A DNA stretch of 64,000 nucleotides from UBA12191 sp964422295 (GTDB taxonomy: Bacteria > Planctomycetota > UBA8108 > UBA1146), in NCBI GenBank assembly GCA_964422295.1, contig CAYRAM010000006.1, positions 1 through 64,000 on the forward strand. The letters are read 5' to 3'. The notes beneath the pieces are model-generated. The model made no database searches and was not told the origin of the DNA. It saw nothing but the letters and a program-made list of their open reading frames with translations. The position numbers were made by a program, and so were the translations under genes. Shown piece by piece: positions 54,520 to 62,794 of this stretch (within the stretch, counting starts at the first letter, position 1; each line of letters opens with the position of its first letter).

Positions 54520-56307
54520 ATGGATATCTCACTTCTCGCCCTGCTCTCCGCTCTCTCCCTGTGGTTGGGATACCGGTATTATGGCAAGTGGATATCGACA
54601 AAGGTGTATGGCATAGGCGAGTTCAACGACTCCTCTTTACCCAGTGTTCAAAATGAAAATGGTATCGACTATGTTCCCACCCAGAGATCGATTCTCTTTG
54701 GTCACCATTATGTGACCATCGCTGGAGCAGGTCCCATCGTCGGTCCTGCGGTCGCAGTCACCTGGGGATGGCTGCCGGCACTGCTCTGGGTCGTCCTCGG
54801 TTCCATTTTCATCGGAGCAGTCCACGATCTCGGTGCTCTCGTCCTGTCGGCGCGAAATCAGGGACGCAGCATCGGTGACCTCTGTGCCGAAATTCTCTCG
54901 CCCCGGGTTAGATTGCTCTTTCTGCTCTTCATCATGCTTGCACTGTGGGTCGTACTGGCGGTCTTTGCCTTCGTCATCGCCAGCCTCTTCGTCGCTCGAC
55001 CAGAGAGTATTCTGGCGGTGTGGATCGAAATCCCGTTGGCATTGCTGGTGGGCTGGAAACTGTTGCGCGGCGGATCGATGGCTCTTTGGGGCGGGCTCGC
55101 ATTGTTGATCATGTATGCCTGCATCGGCATCGGCTCACAAGACGGGGTTCGTGCGTTCATGGCATTTGATTGGGGTGATTCTGCTCTGGGAGCGGGTCTC
55201 CAGGAAAATGCCCTCCTGATTTGGCTTTTTGCCCTTTTCATTTATGCTTGGATCGCCAGCAGCATGCCAGTGCAACGATTGCTGCAACCTCGCGACGCCA
55301 TCAACTCCCATCAATTGTTGGTCGCCATCGGCGCACTCGTCGTTGGCATCGTCATTGCAACAGTCACTGGCAGTGCCCATTTGGAGATCGTCGCCCCCGC
55401 CATCAACGAATCTCCCCCCGCTCAGGCTCCACCGCTGTTTCCATTTCTTTTCATAACCATCGCCTGTGGTGCCATCAGCGGCTTTCACTGTATGGTCGCC
55501 AGCGGAACGACTTCAAAGCAGTTGGAATCGGAGAGTCATGCCCGCAGCATTGGCTACGGGGCGATGATTCTGGAGGGTGGCCTGGCGGTGGTCGTCATCC
55601 TTTGCTGTGTCTCTGCAGCAGGATTTGCAGATCCAACCGCATGGACAGCGAAGTATTCCTCTCACTGGGTCGGAACGGACTCACTGCTTCATCGGCTCTC
55701 AGGATTTATCTATGGTGGAGCGGCTTTCATTCAAAGTGCTGTGCCATTTCTGGGAATCGAGTTCCTGGCCACCGTCGTCACCGTCGTGATCATCTCTTTC
55801 GCGGCGACGACGATGGACAGCGCAACGCGTATTCAACGCTATGTCCTGGAAGAGTTGGGACGCTCCACCGGAATCAAGTCTTTGGAGAATCGTCACGTTT
55901 CGGCTGCAGTGGCTGTCCTCTCGGCAGGTGCACTGGCACTGTTGGCGGGCGAGGGGGGCAAAGGCGGTTTGGTGCTGTGGCCCATCTTTGGTGTGACCAA
56001 TCAGCTGCTCGCCTCCCTGACACTGGTCGTGTTGACCACCTGGCAAGCGCGACGGGGGAGACCCGTACTGCCGACACTGATCCCCTTGATCGTGTTGACG
56101 GTGATCGTCGGCTGGGCCGCCCTTCGCCAAATGAATCAACTCATCAGTGGCGAAACGATCCCCTGGCATCAGGTTGGAGTGCTGACCCTGGGGATGGTGC
56201 TTCAGGTGTGGATGCTGATCGAGGGCCTCCTCGCCCGCAGCGGCAAAGAATCCGCCCACGGTCGAGTCGATGGAATGGGTGTTGTTCAACTCTCTTCAGA
56301 ACGTTGA
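54520..56307 (+). CDS. cstA: Carbon starvation protein CstA (peptide/pyruvate transporter)
   Basis: 595 residues with many membrane helices. PTQRSILFGHHYVTIAGAGP with IVGPAVAVTWGW and HDLGALVLSARNQGRSIGDL are the CstA N-terminal signature. The C-terminal part is also present (GVTNQLLASLTLVVLTTW). Family members import pyruvate or peptides during carbon limitation. AAGGG lies before the ATG. Divergent from the DUF4212/SSS pair, so two carboxylate or peptide uptake systems share one upstream region. Confidence 0.93.
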   Translation: MDISLLALLSALSLWLGYRYYGKWISTKVYGIGEFNDSSLPSVQNENGIDYVPTQRSILFGHHYVTIAGAGPIVGPAVAVTWGWLPALLWVVLGSIFIGAVHDLGALVLSARNQGRSIGDLCAEILSPRVRLLFLLFIMLALWVVLAVFAFVIASLFVARPESILAVWIEIPLALLVGWKLLRGGSMALWGGLALLIMYACIGIGSQDGVRAFMAFDWGDSALGAGLQENALLIWLFALFIYAWIASSMPVQRLLQPRDAINSHQLLVAIGALVVGIVIATVTGSAHLEIVAPAINESPPAQAPPLFPFLFITIACGAISGFHCMVASGTTSKQLESESHARSIGYGAMILEGGLAVVVILCCVSAAGFADPTAWTAKYSSHWVGTDSLLHRLSGFIYGGAAFIQSAVPFLGIEFLATVVTVVIISFAATTMDSATRIQRYVLEELGRSTGIKSLENRHVSAAVAVLSAGALALLAGEGGKGGLVLWPIFGVTNQLLASLTLVVLTTWQARRGRPVLPTLIPLIVLTVIVGWAALRQMNQLISGETIPWHQVGVLTLGMVLQVWMLIEGLLARSGKESAHGRVDGMGVVQLSSER

Positions 56308-56313
56308 AGCTGA

Positions 56314-57270
56314 TCAGCGCGAGCAGAATCCACGATGCTTCTGGTAGTAATCCTGGTGATAGTCCTCGGCGATCCAAAAGGTCGGTGCACTGTCGATGAT
56401 CTGGGTAACGATACTGCGTCCCCCGTAGGCACCGCTCTCTTGCAGTGAACGAATCTGGGAACGCACCTCTTGCGCTTCCTCTTCAGTGTGGCAAAAGACC
56501 ACAGAACGATATTGCGTTCCACGATTGGGCCCCTGCTGATTTGGAGTCGTGGGATCGTGAAGGGCAAAGAACAGGGCGACCAAATTTTTGTAATCGACCT
56601 TTTGCGGGTCGTATTTTACTTCGACTGTTTCCGCATGGCCTGTATCCCCAGAACAAACCTGTTCGTAGGTGGGATTCTCCTGATGCCCACCCATGTAACC
56701 TGAGACGGCGTCGACGACACCATCGAGGGCCGCAAAGCGATCCTCCACTCCCCAGAATCAGCCACCCCCGAAGTATGCAGCCGCCCACCCCATCTGCGGA
56801 TCATCGTGGACTTGCGGTTCTTTGGGGATCTCTTCACCTTCGGGGCAAAAGACCAGGGATGCGGAATTGAGACAATGGCGAACTCCCGTAGGAGCAGGAC
56901 CGTCGGGAAAGACATGCCCAAGATGAGCGTCACAGCGTTCGCAGCAGATTTCTGTGCGACTCATGCCATGGGAATCATCCGACTTCTGCGCCACATGATC
57001 ATCGTCAAAAACGTCGAAGAAGGAGGGCCAACCCGTTCCCGAATCAAATTTGTGTTCTGATCGATACAGGGGCAGCAAGCAGACGACGCAGGCGTAGGTT
57101 CCGCTCTCCTTTTCAGCAAGATATCCCCCACAAAAGGGCGCCTCGGTGCCCAACTTCTGGGTCACACGGTGTTGTTCCGGAGACAGGGCATCGATCCGGG
57201 CGTTGAGGATCTCGGCAGCCAACGAATCGAGGGGAAATCCCGATTTCGACACTCGGGGGGAATCGCTCAT
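56314..57270 (-). CDS. msrBA: MsrB-MsrA fusion methionine sulfoxide reductase with in-frame TGA (probable selenocysteine)
   Basis: One frame of 318 codons from ATG 57270 (AAGGAG upstream), broken only by TGA at codon 171 (56758-56760). Residues 1-165 are MsrB: zinc Cys pairs C61/C64 and C110/C113, and catalytic Cys133 in RHCLNSASL. After YFGGG comes TGA, then FWGVEDRF, GYMGGHQENPTYEQVCSGDT, GHAETVEVKYDP and GTQYRSVVFC of MsrA. The TGA sits exactly where MsrA has its catalytic Cys (GCFWG). Sec at this site is known in some MsrA proteins. Read as two genes, MsrA would lack its nucleophile and start at a GTG without a ribosome site. A weak hairpin follows the TGA. Inference: selenoprotein; nonsense mutation or base-call error not excluded. 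Confidence 0.8.
56724..56745 (-). promoter_or_regulatory. Hairpin just 3' of the TGA (weak SECIS candidate)
   Basis: Starting 12 bases past the TGA on the minus strand, GGAGG-A-U-CGC pairs with GCG-G-C-CCUC around a UUU loop, about 21 bases from the stop to the loop. Distance fits bacterial SECIS elements, but the apical loop lacks the usual G/U, so this is only a candidate. Confidence 0.3.
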
Positions 57271-57383
57271 TTGTGCTCCTTCCCGTACATCGTTCTCGCT
57301 TCATGGTACCCTTGTGATCGCATCGGCCCAAGGCCACCTCAGCACCCCAGCGATTGAAAGCATAGAATTTCAGGTCGAATGAC

Positions 57384-58055
57384 ATGGAAATAGCCTCTAC
57401 AGACTTCAGAGATCGATTCGTGGCGGCATTGGGGCCCTTCGCACCCGGGTTCGCCCGTGAATCTCTCGCACTGCACGCCTGGAGAGTCCGTGAACGCAAT
57501 GAGGTGATGAACCTGACCCGCATCACCGAACCGGAAGAGATGGCGATTCGTCATGCGGCAGATTCCCTGGCGGCACTTCCCCTTCTCGCCGAAGGAGGGG
57601 AATCCATCTTTCAACATGTCCTCGACCTTGGAACCGGTGCCGGCTATCCCGGACTGTCCATCGCCATCGCCTGTCCCCACCTGAAAGTGACCCTTCTCGA
57701 CTCCCGCAAAAAGAAGATCGAGTTCCTACAGGAAGTGGTCGATGAGTTGGGAATTGGCGACCGTGTTCAGTGCGTATGGGGCCGCTTTGAAGACTGGATC
57801 CGCGCCCACCGCAAAGAGATTGACCTAGTGATGGCCCGAGCCGTCGGTCCCGTCGAGCGCCTGCTCGACTGGTGCACCCACAACTACTACGGACCAATGC
57901 TATTGTGGAAGGGCCCTGCGGCCAATGAAGAACTCGCCGCCGTCGAAGGGCTGATGTGGAAACGCAAAATCTTTGTCGCACTCGACGAGCCGTATCAAAT
58001 CCCCGGTGATGAAGCCATCCGCCGTCTCATCCTGATCGACAATCAAAAGAGTTGA
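57384..58055 (+). CDS. rsmG: 16S rRNA (guanine527-N7)-methyltransferase RsmG
   Basis: 223 residues. NLTRITEPEEMAIRHAADSL and HVLDLGTGAGYPGLSIAIA are the RsmG signatures, with LLDSRKKKIEFLQEVVDELG and the ARAVGPVERLL motif downstream. It methylates G527 of 16S rRNA using SAM; mutants elsewhere show low-level streptomycin resistance. The ATG has AGGTCG upstream. Divergent from the msrBA gene; not next to gidA, its common neighbour. Confidence 0.93.
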   Translation: MEIASTDFRDRFVAALGPFAPGFARESLALHAWRVRERNEVMNLTRITEPEEMAIRHAADSLAALPLLAEGGESIFQHVLDLGTGAGYPGLSIAIACPHLKVTLLDSRKKKIEFLQEVVDELGIGDRVQCVWGRFEDWIRAHRKEIDLVMARAVGPVERLLDWCTHNYYGPMLLWKGPAANEELAAVEGLMWKRKIFVALDEPYQIPGDEAIRRLILIDNQKS

Positions 58056-58058
58056 GGC

Positions 58059-58277
58059 TCAATCTTCCAACCGGCGAAACTCGGCCTCTTTGGTGCCCGA
58101 GTCCTCCTGTTTCGAAGAATTCGAAATGGAGAAGGAACCGATCAACATCATCGTCCCGGAGAAGATCAGAATTGCAGCCAATGCATATTGAATGATGTCG
58201 GGCTGCCAAATGATGACCAAACCCGCAAAGATAAACATCAGTCCAACAAAAGTTCGGCCCATAAAGGTAAATGTCAT
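58059..58277 (-). CDS. Small two-helix membrane protein
   Basis: 72 residues with two hydrophobic helices (TFVGLMFIFAGLVIIWQP and YALAAILIFSGTMMLIGSF) and a charged C-terminal tail. AGGAAGATC precedes the ATG. No family recognised. It follows the thiolase gene by about 40 bases in the same direction, so it may be the last gene of the acyl-CoA operon. Confidence 0.7.
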   Translation of the reverse strand: MTFTFMGRTFVGLMFIFAGLVIIWQPDIIQYALAAILIFSGTMMLIGSFSISNSSKQEDSGTKEAEFRRLED

Positions 58278-58318
58278 CGTTGATCTTCCTATTCGTCCCT
58301 CGGCGGGAGGTCAGGATG

Positions 58319-59500
58319 TCAGGATTGCGTCTCGATTTCCAGTGCCAATCCCATTCCGCCACTGATGCAGAGGGATGCCAACCCTTTCCCGCCACCCTCT
58401 CTGCGCAGGGAGTGCAACAATGTTGTCAGGATTCTCGCGCCGGTGGCACCGATAGGATGTCCGAGGGCGATGGACCCACCGACTACATTCAGTTTCTCAC
58501 GATCGATATCGATCTCTCGCAGACAAGCGAGCACCTGGGCTGCGAAGGCTTCGTTGATTTCGATGCCGTCATAGTCGGCGATGGTACCTCCGGTTTTTTC
58601 CAGCAATGATTGGATTGCCGGAACCGGTCCCATACCCATCCGATGCGGTTCTACGCCTCCGCGAGCGGAAGATCCCAGCACCGCGAGGATCGGCCACCCC
58701 TCCGCCTTTGCCACCTCTTCACTGGCAACGACAAGGGCACATGCGCCATCGGTGATCCCTGAAGAGTTGCCAGCATGTACGGTGCCATCCTTCTTGAAGA
58801 CCGGCTTCAATTTGGCCATCGATTCGAGGTTGGAGCCGTCGCGGGGATGTTCGTCGGTGGTAATCACCGTCGGTCCCTTGCGACCGGGGATCTCCACTGC
58901 GGCGATTTCGTCGTCGAATTGACCCGCTTCCCGCGCACGCTGACACCGTTGCTGGGTCTCGACGGCGTAGGCATCCTGCTCTTCTCGGGAGATGGAAAAC
59001 TCTTCTGCGAGATTTTCTGCAGTTGCTCCCATCAATTGATCCGCCATCGGGCAGTGGAAACCGTCCTTGTACATGCCATCGACCAGCTCACCCTGCCCCA
59101 GTTTGTATCCTTTGCGTGCGCCCAACATGTAGAAGGGCAGCTGAGACATGCTCTCGGTGCCACCGGCGACGACCACTTCAAACTCACCGCGTTCGATGGC
59201 ATCCCGGGCTTCGATGACCGCGAGCAATCCGGATCCACAAGCCATGTTGACGGTGACCGCGGTACTCGTCACCGGAATGCCGGAGCGAACAGCGATCTGT
59301 CGCGCCACATTCGGTCCACCTCCCGCCTGACGACCACAACCAAAACGCAATTCAGCGACCCGGTCAGCCGAAACCCCTGCTCTTTCCAGAGCGGGAGTGA
59401 CAGCAGCAACTCCGAGGTCTGCGGGACTCAACTCAGACAATCCGCCGAGAAATTTGCCGATGGGAGTTCTGACCGCAGAGCAGATGACCGCGTGACTCAT
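58319..59500 (-). CDS. Thiolase (acyl-CoA acetyltransferase)
   Basis: 393 residues. Catalytic Cys in NMACGSGLLAVIEARDA, His in LNVVGGSIALGHPIGATGAR and the C-terminal Cys in LASLCISGGMGLALEIE are all present. It cleaves 3-ketoacyl-CoA. The ATG overlaps the stop of the upstream acyl-CoA dehydrogenase by four bases. With the other genes of this operon it provides the last beta-oxidation step. It is a second, diverged copy relative to the thiolase at 46968-48161. Confidence 0.95.
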   Translation of the reverse strand: MSHAVICSAVRTPIGKFLGGLSELSPADLGVAAVTPALERAGVSADRVAELRFGCGRQAGGGPNVARQIAVRSGIPVTSTAVTVNMACGSGLLAVIEARDAIERGEFEVVVAGGTESMSQLPFYMLGARKGYKLGQGELVDGMYKDGFHCPMADQLMGATAENLAEEFSISREEQDAYAVETQQRCQRAREAGQFDDEIAAVEIPGRKGPTVITTDEHPRDGSNLESMAKLKPVFKKDGTVHAGNSSGITDGACALVVASEEVAKAEGWPILAVLGSSARGGVEPHRMGMGPVPAIQSLLEKTGGTIADYDGIEINEAFAAQVLACLREIDIDREKLNVVGGSIALGHPIGATGARILTTLLHSLRREGGGKGLASLCISGGMGLALEIETQS

Positions 59501-60639
59501 GAGCGAACTCCCGCCATAGAACGGGCAACGAGAATTTTTTGCAGATCTTCACCACCACCGAAGGGAGCGAGGCTCTGCACATCCCGGTACGCCCTTTCCA
59601 CCGGATACTCGCGACTGTATCCATTGCCACCAAGAATCTGGACCGCATCCCGGGTCGCTTTGTAGGAGGCCTGCTTGGCAGCGAGATTGGCCATCGATAC
59701 TTCCCGACCTGCGGATTTGCCGCTATCGATCAGTCCAGCAGCACGCCAAAGTTGCAACCGTGCTCCCTCCACCGCCGTCGCTGCTTCTGCGTGCATGGCG
59801 CGGATGGCACCGAAGCGATCGATCGATCGGCCAAAAGCTTTTCGCTGTGATGAGTATTCAAGGGCGTGGGCGATGGCTCCGCGTGCAACTCCCAAACTGA
59901 TGGCCGCAGCACCCAATCTGGCCGTGTCGATCACCTTGGTGATGGCAGACCAACCCCCGCTGCTCCCCTTGAGGTGTTGCTCATCGGACATCTGGACACC
60001 GTCCAGGTTCAGATTGCAGAAACCGGCCCCCCTCAGTCCCAACAGATCTTCCAGCGGTTCCCTTTGGCACCCTTCTGCTTCGGGATCGATGACAAATGCC
60101 CCTAGGTCTGCGAGGTTTTCCTCACCCCTGCGGGCAATCACCGTGGTGATCCCCGCCAATTGACCACCCATGATCCAGGTCTTCCTTCCGTGGATCACAT
60201 AGCCATCTCCCTCTGCGCCAGCAGACGCATCGATGGCAGAGGCATCCGATTCCGCCTCTCGCTCAGCGAGTGCGAATGTCGCCATAGTTTTTCCGGTAGC
60301 CATCTCCGGCAGCCACCGCTGACGCCCGGCGTCGTCTGCAAGTTTGAGAATCGCCGAGGTTCCCTCAAAGAGATGGGTCGAAAGAATGGCACCGGTCGAT
60401 CCACAGTTTCTGGAGATCTCCTCGACGACGATACAGGCACTCAAAAGATCGAGACCTGCACCACCATGTTCTTCAGGAATCGTCAGCCCGAGCATTTCCA
60501 GATCGGCAATTTCTGCGAGCGCATCTTTGGGGAGACCTTGGCTCTCATCGAGGTGCTCTGCACCCGGAGCGATTCTTTCATCGGAGAAATCCGAGATCAT
60601 CTCGCGAATCTCCTGATGGTATTCTTCGAACCGAATCAC
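59497..60639 (-). CDS. Acyl-CoA dehydrogenase-like protein lacking the usual catalytic Glu
   Basis: 380 residues with the full fold: FALAEREAESDASAID, GYVIHGRKTWIMGGQLAG and QRKAFGRSIDRFGAIRAM. The C-terminal site that normally reads IYEGTxQIQR is APFGGGEDLQK, so the usual base Glu is replaced by Gly. The alternative site used by isovaleryl- and long-chain-type enzymes (next to AFG) is Ala here, so neither known catalytic Glu is present. It may use another base or be a structural paralogue. It lies between the thiolase and meaB genes and overlaps thiolase by four bases. Confidence 0.85.
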   Translation of the reverse strand: MIRFEEYHQEIREMISDFSDERIAPGAEHLDESQGLPKDALAEIADLEMLGLTIPEEHGGAGLDLLSACIVVEEISRNCGSTGAILSTHLFEGTSAILKLADDAGRQRWLPEMATGKTMATFALAEREAESDASAIDASAGAEGDGYVIHGRKTWIMGGQLAGITTVIARRGEENLADLGAFVIDPEAEGCQREPLEDLLGLRGAGFCNLNLDGVQMSDEQHLKGSSGGWSAITKVIDTARLGAAAISLGVARGAIAHALEYSSQRKAFGRSIDRFGAIRAMHAEAATAVEGARLQLWRAAGLIDSGKSAGREVSMANLAAKQASYKATRDAVQILGGNGYSREYPVERAYRDVQSLAPFGGGEDLQKILVARSMAGVRS

Positions 60640-60655
60640 GGCTGTTCCTTCCTAG

Positions 60656-61576
60656 TTACTTCAGCAATGAGGACAAGGCTTCGCCCACATCCTTCTGACC
60701 GGCGATCACTTCTTCAACCAACCGATCCAGTCCCGATTCACCCCCGGCATTTTCGAAACCCTTTTTGATCCATTCCTGATGAGCCCTCCGCAGTAATCTG
60801 CGTCGAAGTCGGGCTTTGTCCCTATCTCCGGATTCTTCCTGCCGCTGTTCTGAAGCCGCAGAACAGATCACTCCGACCACTTCGTCGATTCCCTCTCCTG
60901 ACTGGCTGCTTACCGCAAGAGGATCGGGCACTCCCTGATCACGGGCCGCTTCCTGGACCCAACTCATCAACTCTTCCGCCCCGGGACGATCACACTTGTG
61001 AACGATGACCCTCTCCACCACTTCGAGGACTCCACCCTTCAGCAGTTGGATGGCATCGCCTGCTTCCGGAGAGAGCAGCAACCATGACTGATCCGCCTCA
61101 GTGGCGATTTCTACTTCCAATTGTCCGACACCCACCGTCTCGATGATGACGATGCCAAACCCCGCACGGGCGAGGATTTCTGCGGCGAGGTCGGTGCACC
61201 CTGCAACTCCCCCCGTGGATCCGCGACTTGCGAGGCTCCGGAACCAACAAGCATCACCCAAATCTTGAACCATGCGAGCGCGATCCCCCAACAATGCTCC
61301 GCCAGTGAGCGGACTGGTCGGATCGACCGCAAGGATGGCCACCTTATTACCGGCTTCGATCAATTTCGGCACCACCCGAGAGATAAAGGTCGATTTGCCG
61401 ACACCAGGAGCACCTGTCAGTCCAAGTCGGAATGAACCCGATGCCGGGGGCAAGATCGAGAGCAGAACATCCGCTGCACTTTCATCGGTTTCGATGGCGG
61501 TGATCGCCTGCGCCAAATCCCGGCGCTGGCCTTGCAGGATTCCCTGAGCCAGTTTTTCCAGGTGTCCTTGGGACAT
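60656..61576 (-). CDS. meaB: MeaB/ArgK-family GTPase
   Basis: 306 residues. Walker A LTGAPGVGKSTFISRVVPKL, DPTSPLTGGALLGDRARM and ETVGVGQLEVEIATEADQSW fit the G3E chaperones that protect methylmalonyl-CoA mutase. The base-recognition motif usually written NKAD reads HKCD here, so nucleotide specificity may differ. No mutase gene is in the window. Its ATG directly abuts the stop of the upstream acyl-CoA dehydrogenase. Its place in the operon suggests odd-chain or branched-chain acyl-CoA breakdown. Confidence 0.87.
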   Translation of the reverse strand: MSQGHLEKLAQGILQGQRRDLAQAITAIETDESAADVLLSILPPASGSFRLGLTGAPGVGKSTFISRVVPKLIEAGNKVAILAVDPTSPLTGGALLGDRARMVQDLGDACWFRSLASRGSTGGVAGCTDLAAEILARAGFGIVIIETVGVGQLEVEIATEADQSWLLLSPEAGDAIQLLKGGVLEVVERVIVHKCDRPGAEELMSWVQEAARDQGVPDPLAVSSQSGEGIDEVVGVICSAASEQRQEESGDRDKARLRRRLLRRAHQEWIKKGFENAGGESGLDRLVEEVIAGQKDVGEALSSLLK

Positions 61577-62779
61577 TCAGCTCCGGTCCGGTCTGACATG
61601 CCGAGAGATGACCAGTCTCTGGATCTGGCTGGTGCCCTCATAGATCTCACAGATCTTGGCATCCCTGAAGAGCCTTTCGATCGCGGATTGCCGACCGATC
61701 CCTGCACCACCATGAATCTCCAAAGCCATCCTTGCTGCGTCATTGGCGATCTCTGATGCGCTCAGTTTGGCCATCGATGCCTGTCGACTGTGAGGTACCC
61801 CCGCATCCTTGAGCATCGCTGCCCGTAATGTCAGCAGGCGTGCGGCCTCAATCCGCATCGCCATGTCTGCAATCTTGTGGGATACGAGTTGGTTATCCGC
61901 CAATCTGCGGCCAAACATTTCGTGCCCCTCAGCAAATTCGACAGCCGTATCGAGACAAGCCTGGGCGATACCGACCGCCTGTGTGGCGATCCCGATACGT
62001 CCTCCATCAAGGGTATGCATGGCGATCTTGAACCCTTGTCCCTCTTCGCCGAGAAGATTTTCGGCAGGGACTCTCATCTCTTCGTAGACCAGTTGCACCG
62101 TATCGGATCCACGGATTCCCAACTTCGATTCTTTTTTGCCCACCGAATATCCCGGCATCGACGGATCGACGACAAATGCATTGATCCCTTTTGATCGCAA
62201 GGAAGGATCCATCGTCGCAAAGGTAATGATGGTTCCCGCACGGGACCCATTGGTGATCCACGCCTTGGTTCCATTGAGGATCCACTCATCCCCTTCTTTA
62301 CGGCAGGTCGTTTCGATGGAGAGGGCATCCGATCCATGATCAGGTTCGGTGATGGCGTATGCTCCGAGGGATTTCCCTGATGCCAATCCCGGGAAGAATC
62401 GCTCCTTCTGCTCTTCGGTTCCGAAGTGCAACAATGGACTGGAGAGAAGAGAGTTGTGTACAGAGAGGGTCACACCCGTACTCGCGCAACCGCGGTTGAT
62501 CTCTTCCAGTGCGAGTGCGAGAGCCAGGTTGTCGAGCCCCATGCCACCGAAATTCTCCGGCGCAAGGATTCCCATGAAGCCCATCTCTGCCAAGGCGTTG
62601 ACCTCTTCTTCGGGGAAAGACTCCTCCAAGTCATGGCGATTCGCTGCAGGAATCAGCACCTCATCTGCAAACTTGCGGGCATCTTCGTACATCTGGCGAT
62701 GGGTCTCCGGAACGGAGACTCCAAGGATTGCACCGAGCCTTCCTTCGGCATCTATCTCGACACCGGTACTGTCCAGCAT
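61577..62779 (-). CDS. Acyl-CoA dehydrogenase
   Basis: 400 residues, a normal-looking family member. YAITEPDHGSDALSIETTCR, WILNGTKAWITNGSRAG, RIGIATQAVGIAQACLDTAV and the catalytic-Glu segment EICEIYEGTSQIQRLVIS are intact, unlike the 59497-60639 paralogue. Probably short-chain or branched-chain substrate. It lies 15 bases after the 3-hydroxyacyl-CoA dehydrogenase gene, and its stop abuts meaB. Confidence 0.94.
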   Translation of the reverse strand: MLDSTGVEIDAEGRLGAILGVSVPETHRQMYEDARKFADEVLIPAANRHDLEESFPEEEVNALAEMGFMGILAPENFGGMGLDNLALALALEEINRGCASTGVTLSVHNSLLSSPLLHFGTEEQKERFFPGLASGKSLGAYAITEPDHGSDALSIETTCRKEGDEWILNGTKAWITNGSRAGTIITFATMDPSLRSKGINAFVVDPSMPGYSVGKKESKLGIRGSDTVQLVYEEMRVPAENLLGEEGQGFKIAMHTLDGGRIGIATQAVGIAQACLDTAVEFAEGHEMFGRRLADNQLVSHKIADMAMRIEAARLLTLRAAMLKDAGVPHSRQASMAKLSASEIANDAARMALEIHGGAGIGRQSAIERLFRDAKICEIYEGTSQIQRLVISRHVRPDRS

Positions 62780-62794
62780 CCTGAACTCCTTCGC

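Noticed and set aside
56314..56748. A stand-alone msrA starting at the GTG at 56748
   Set aside because: It would lack the catalytic Cys and ribosome site; the frame is continuous with MsrB through a TGA.
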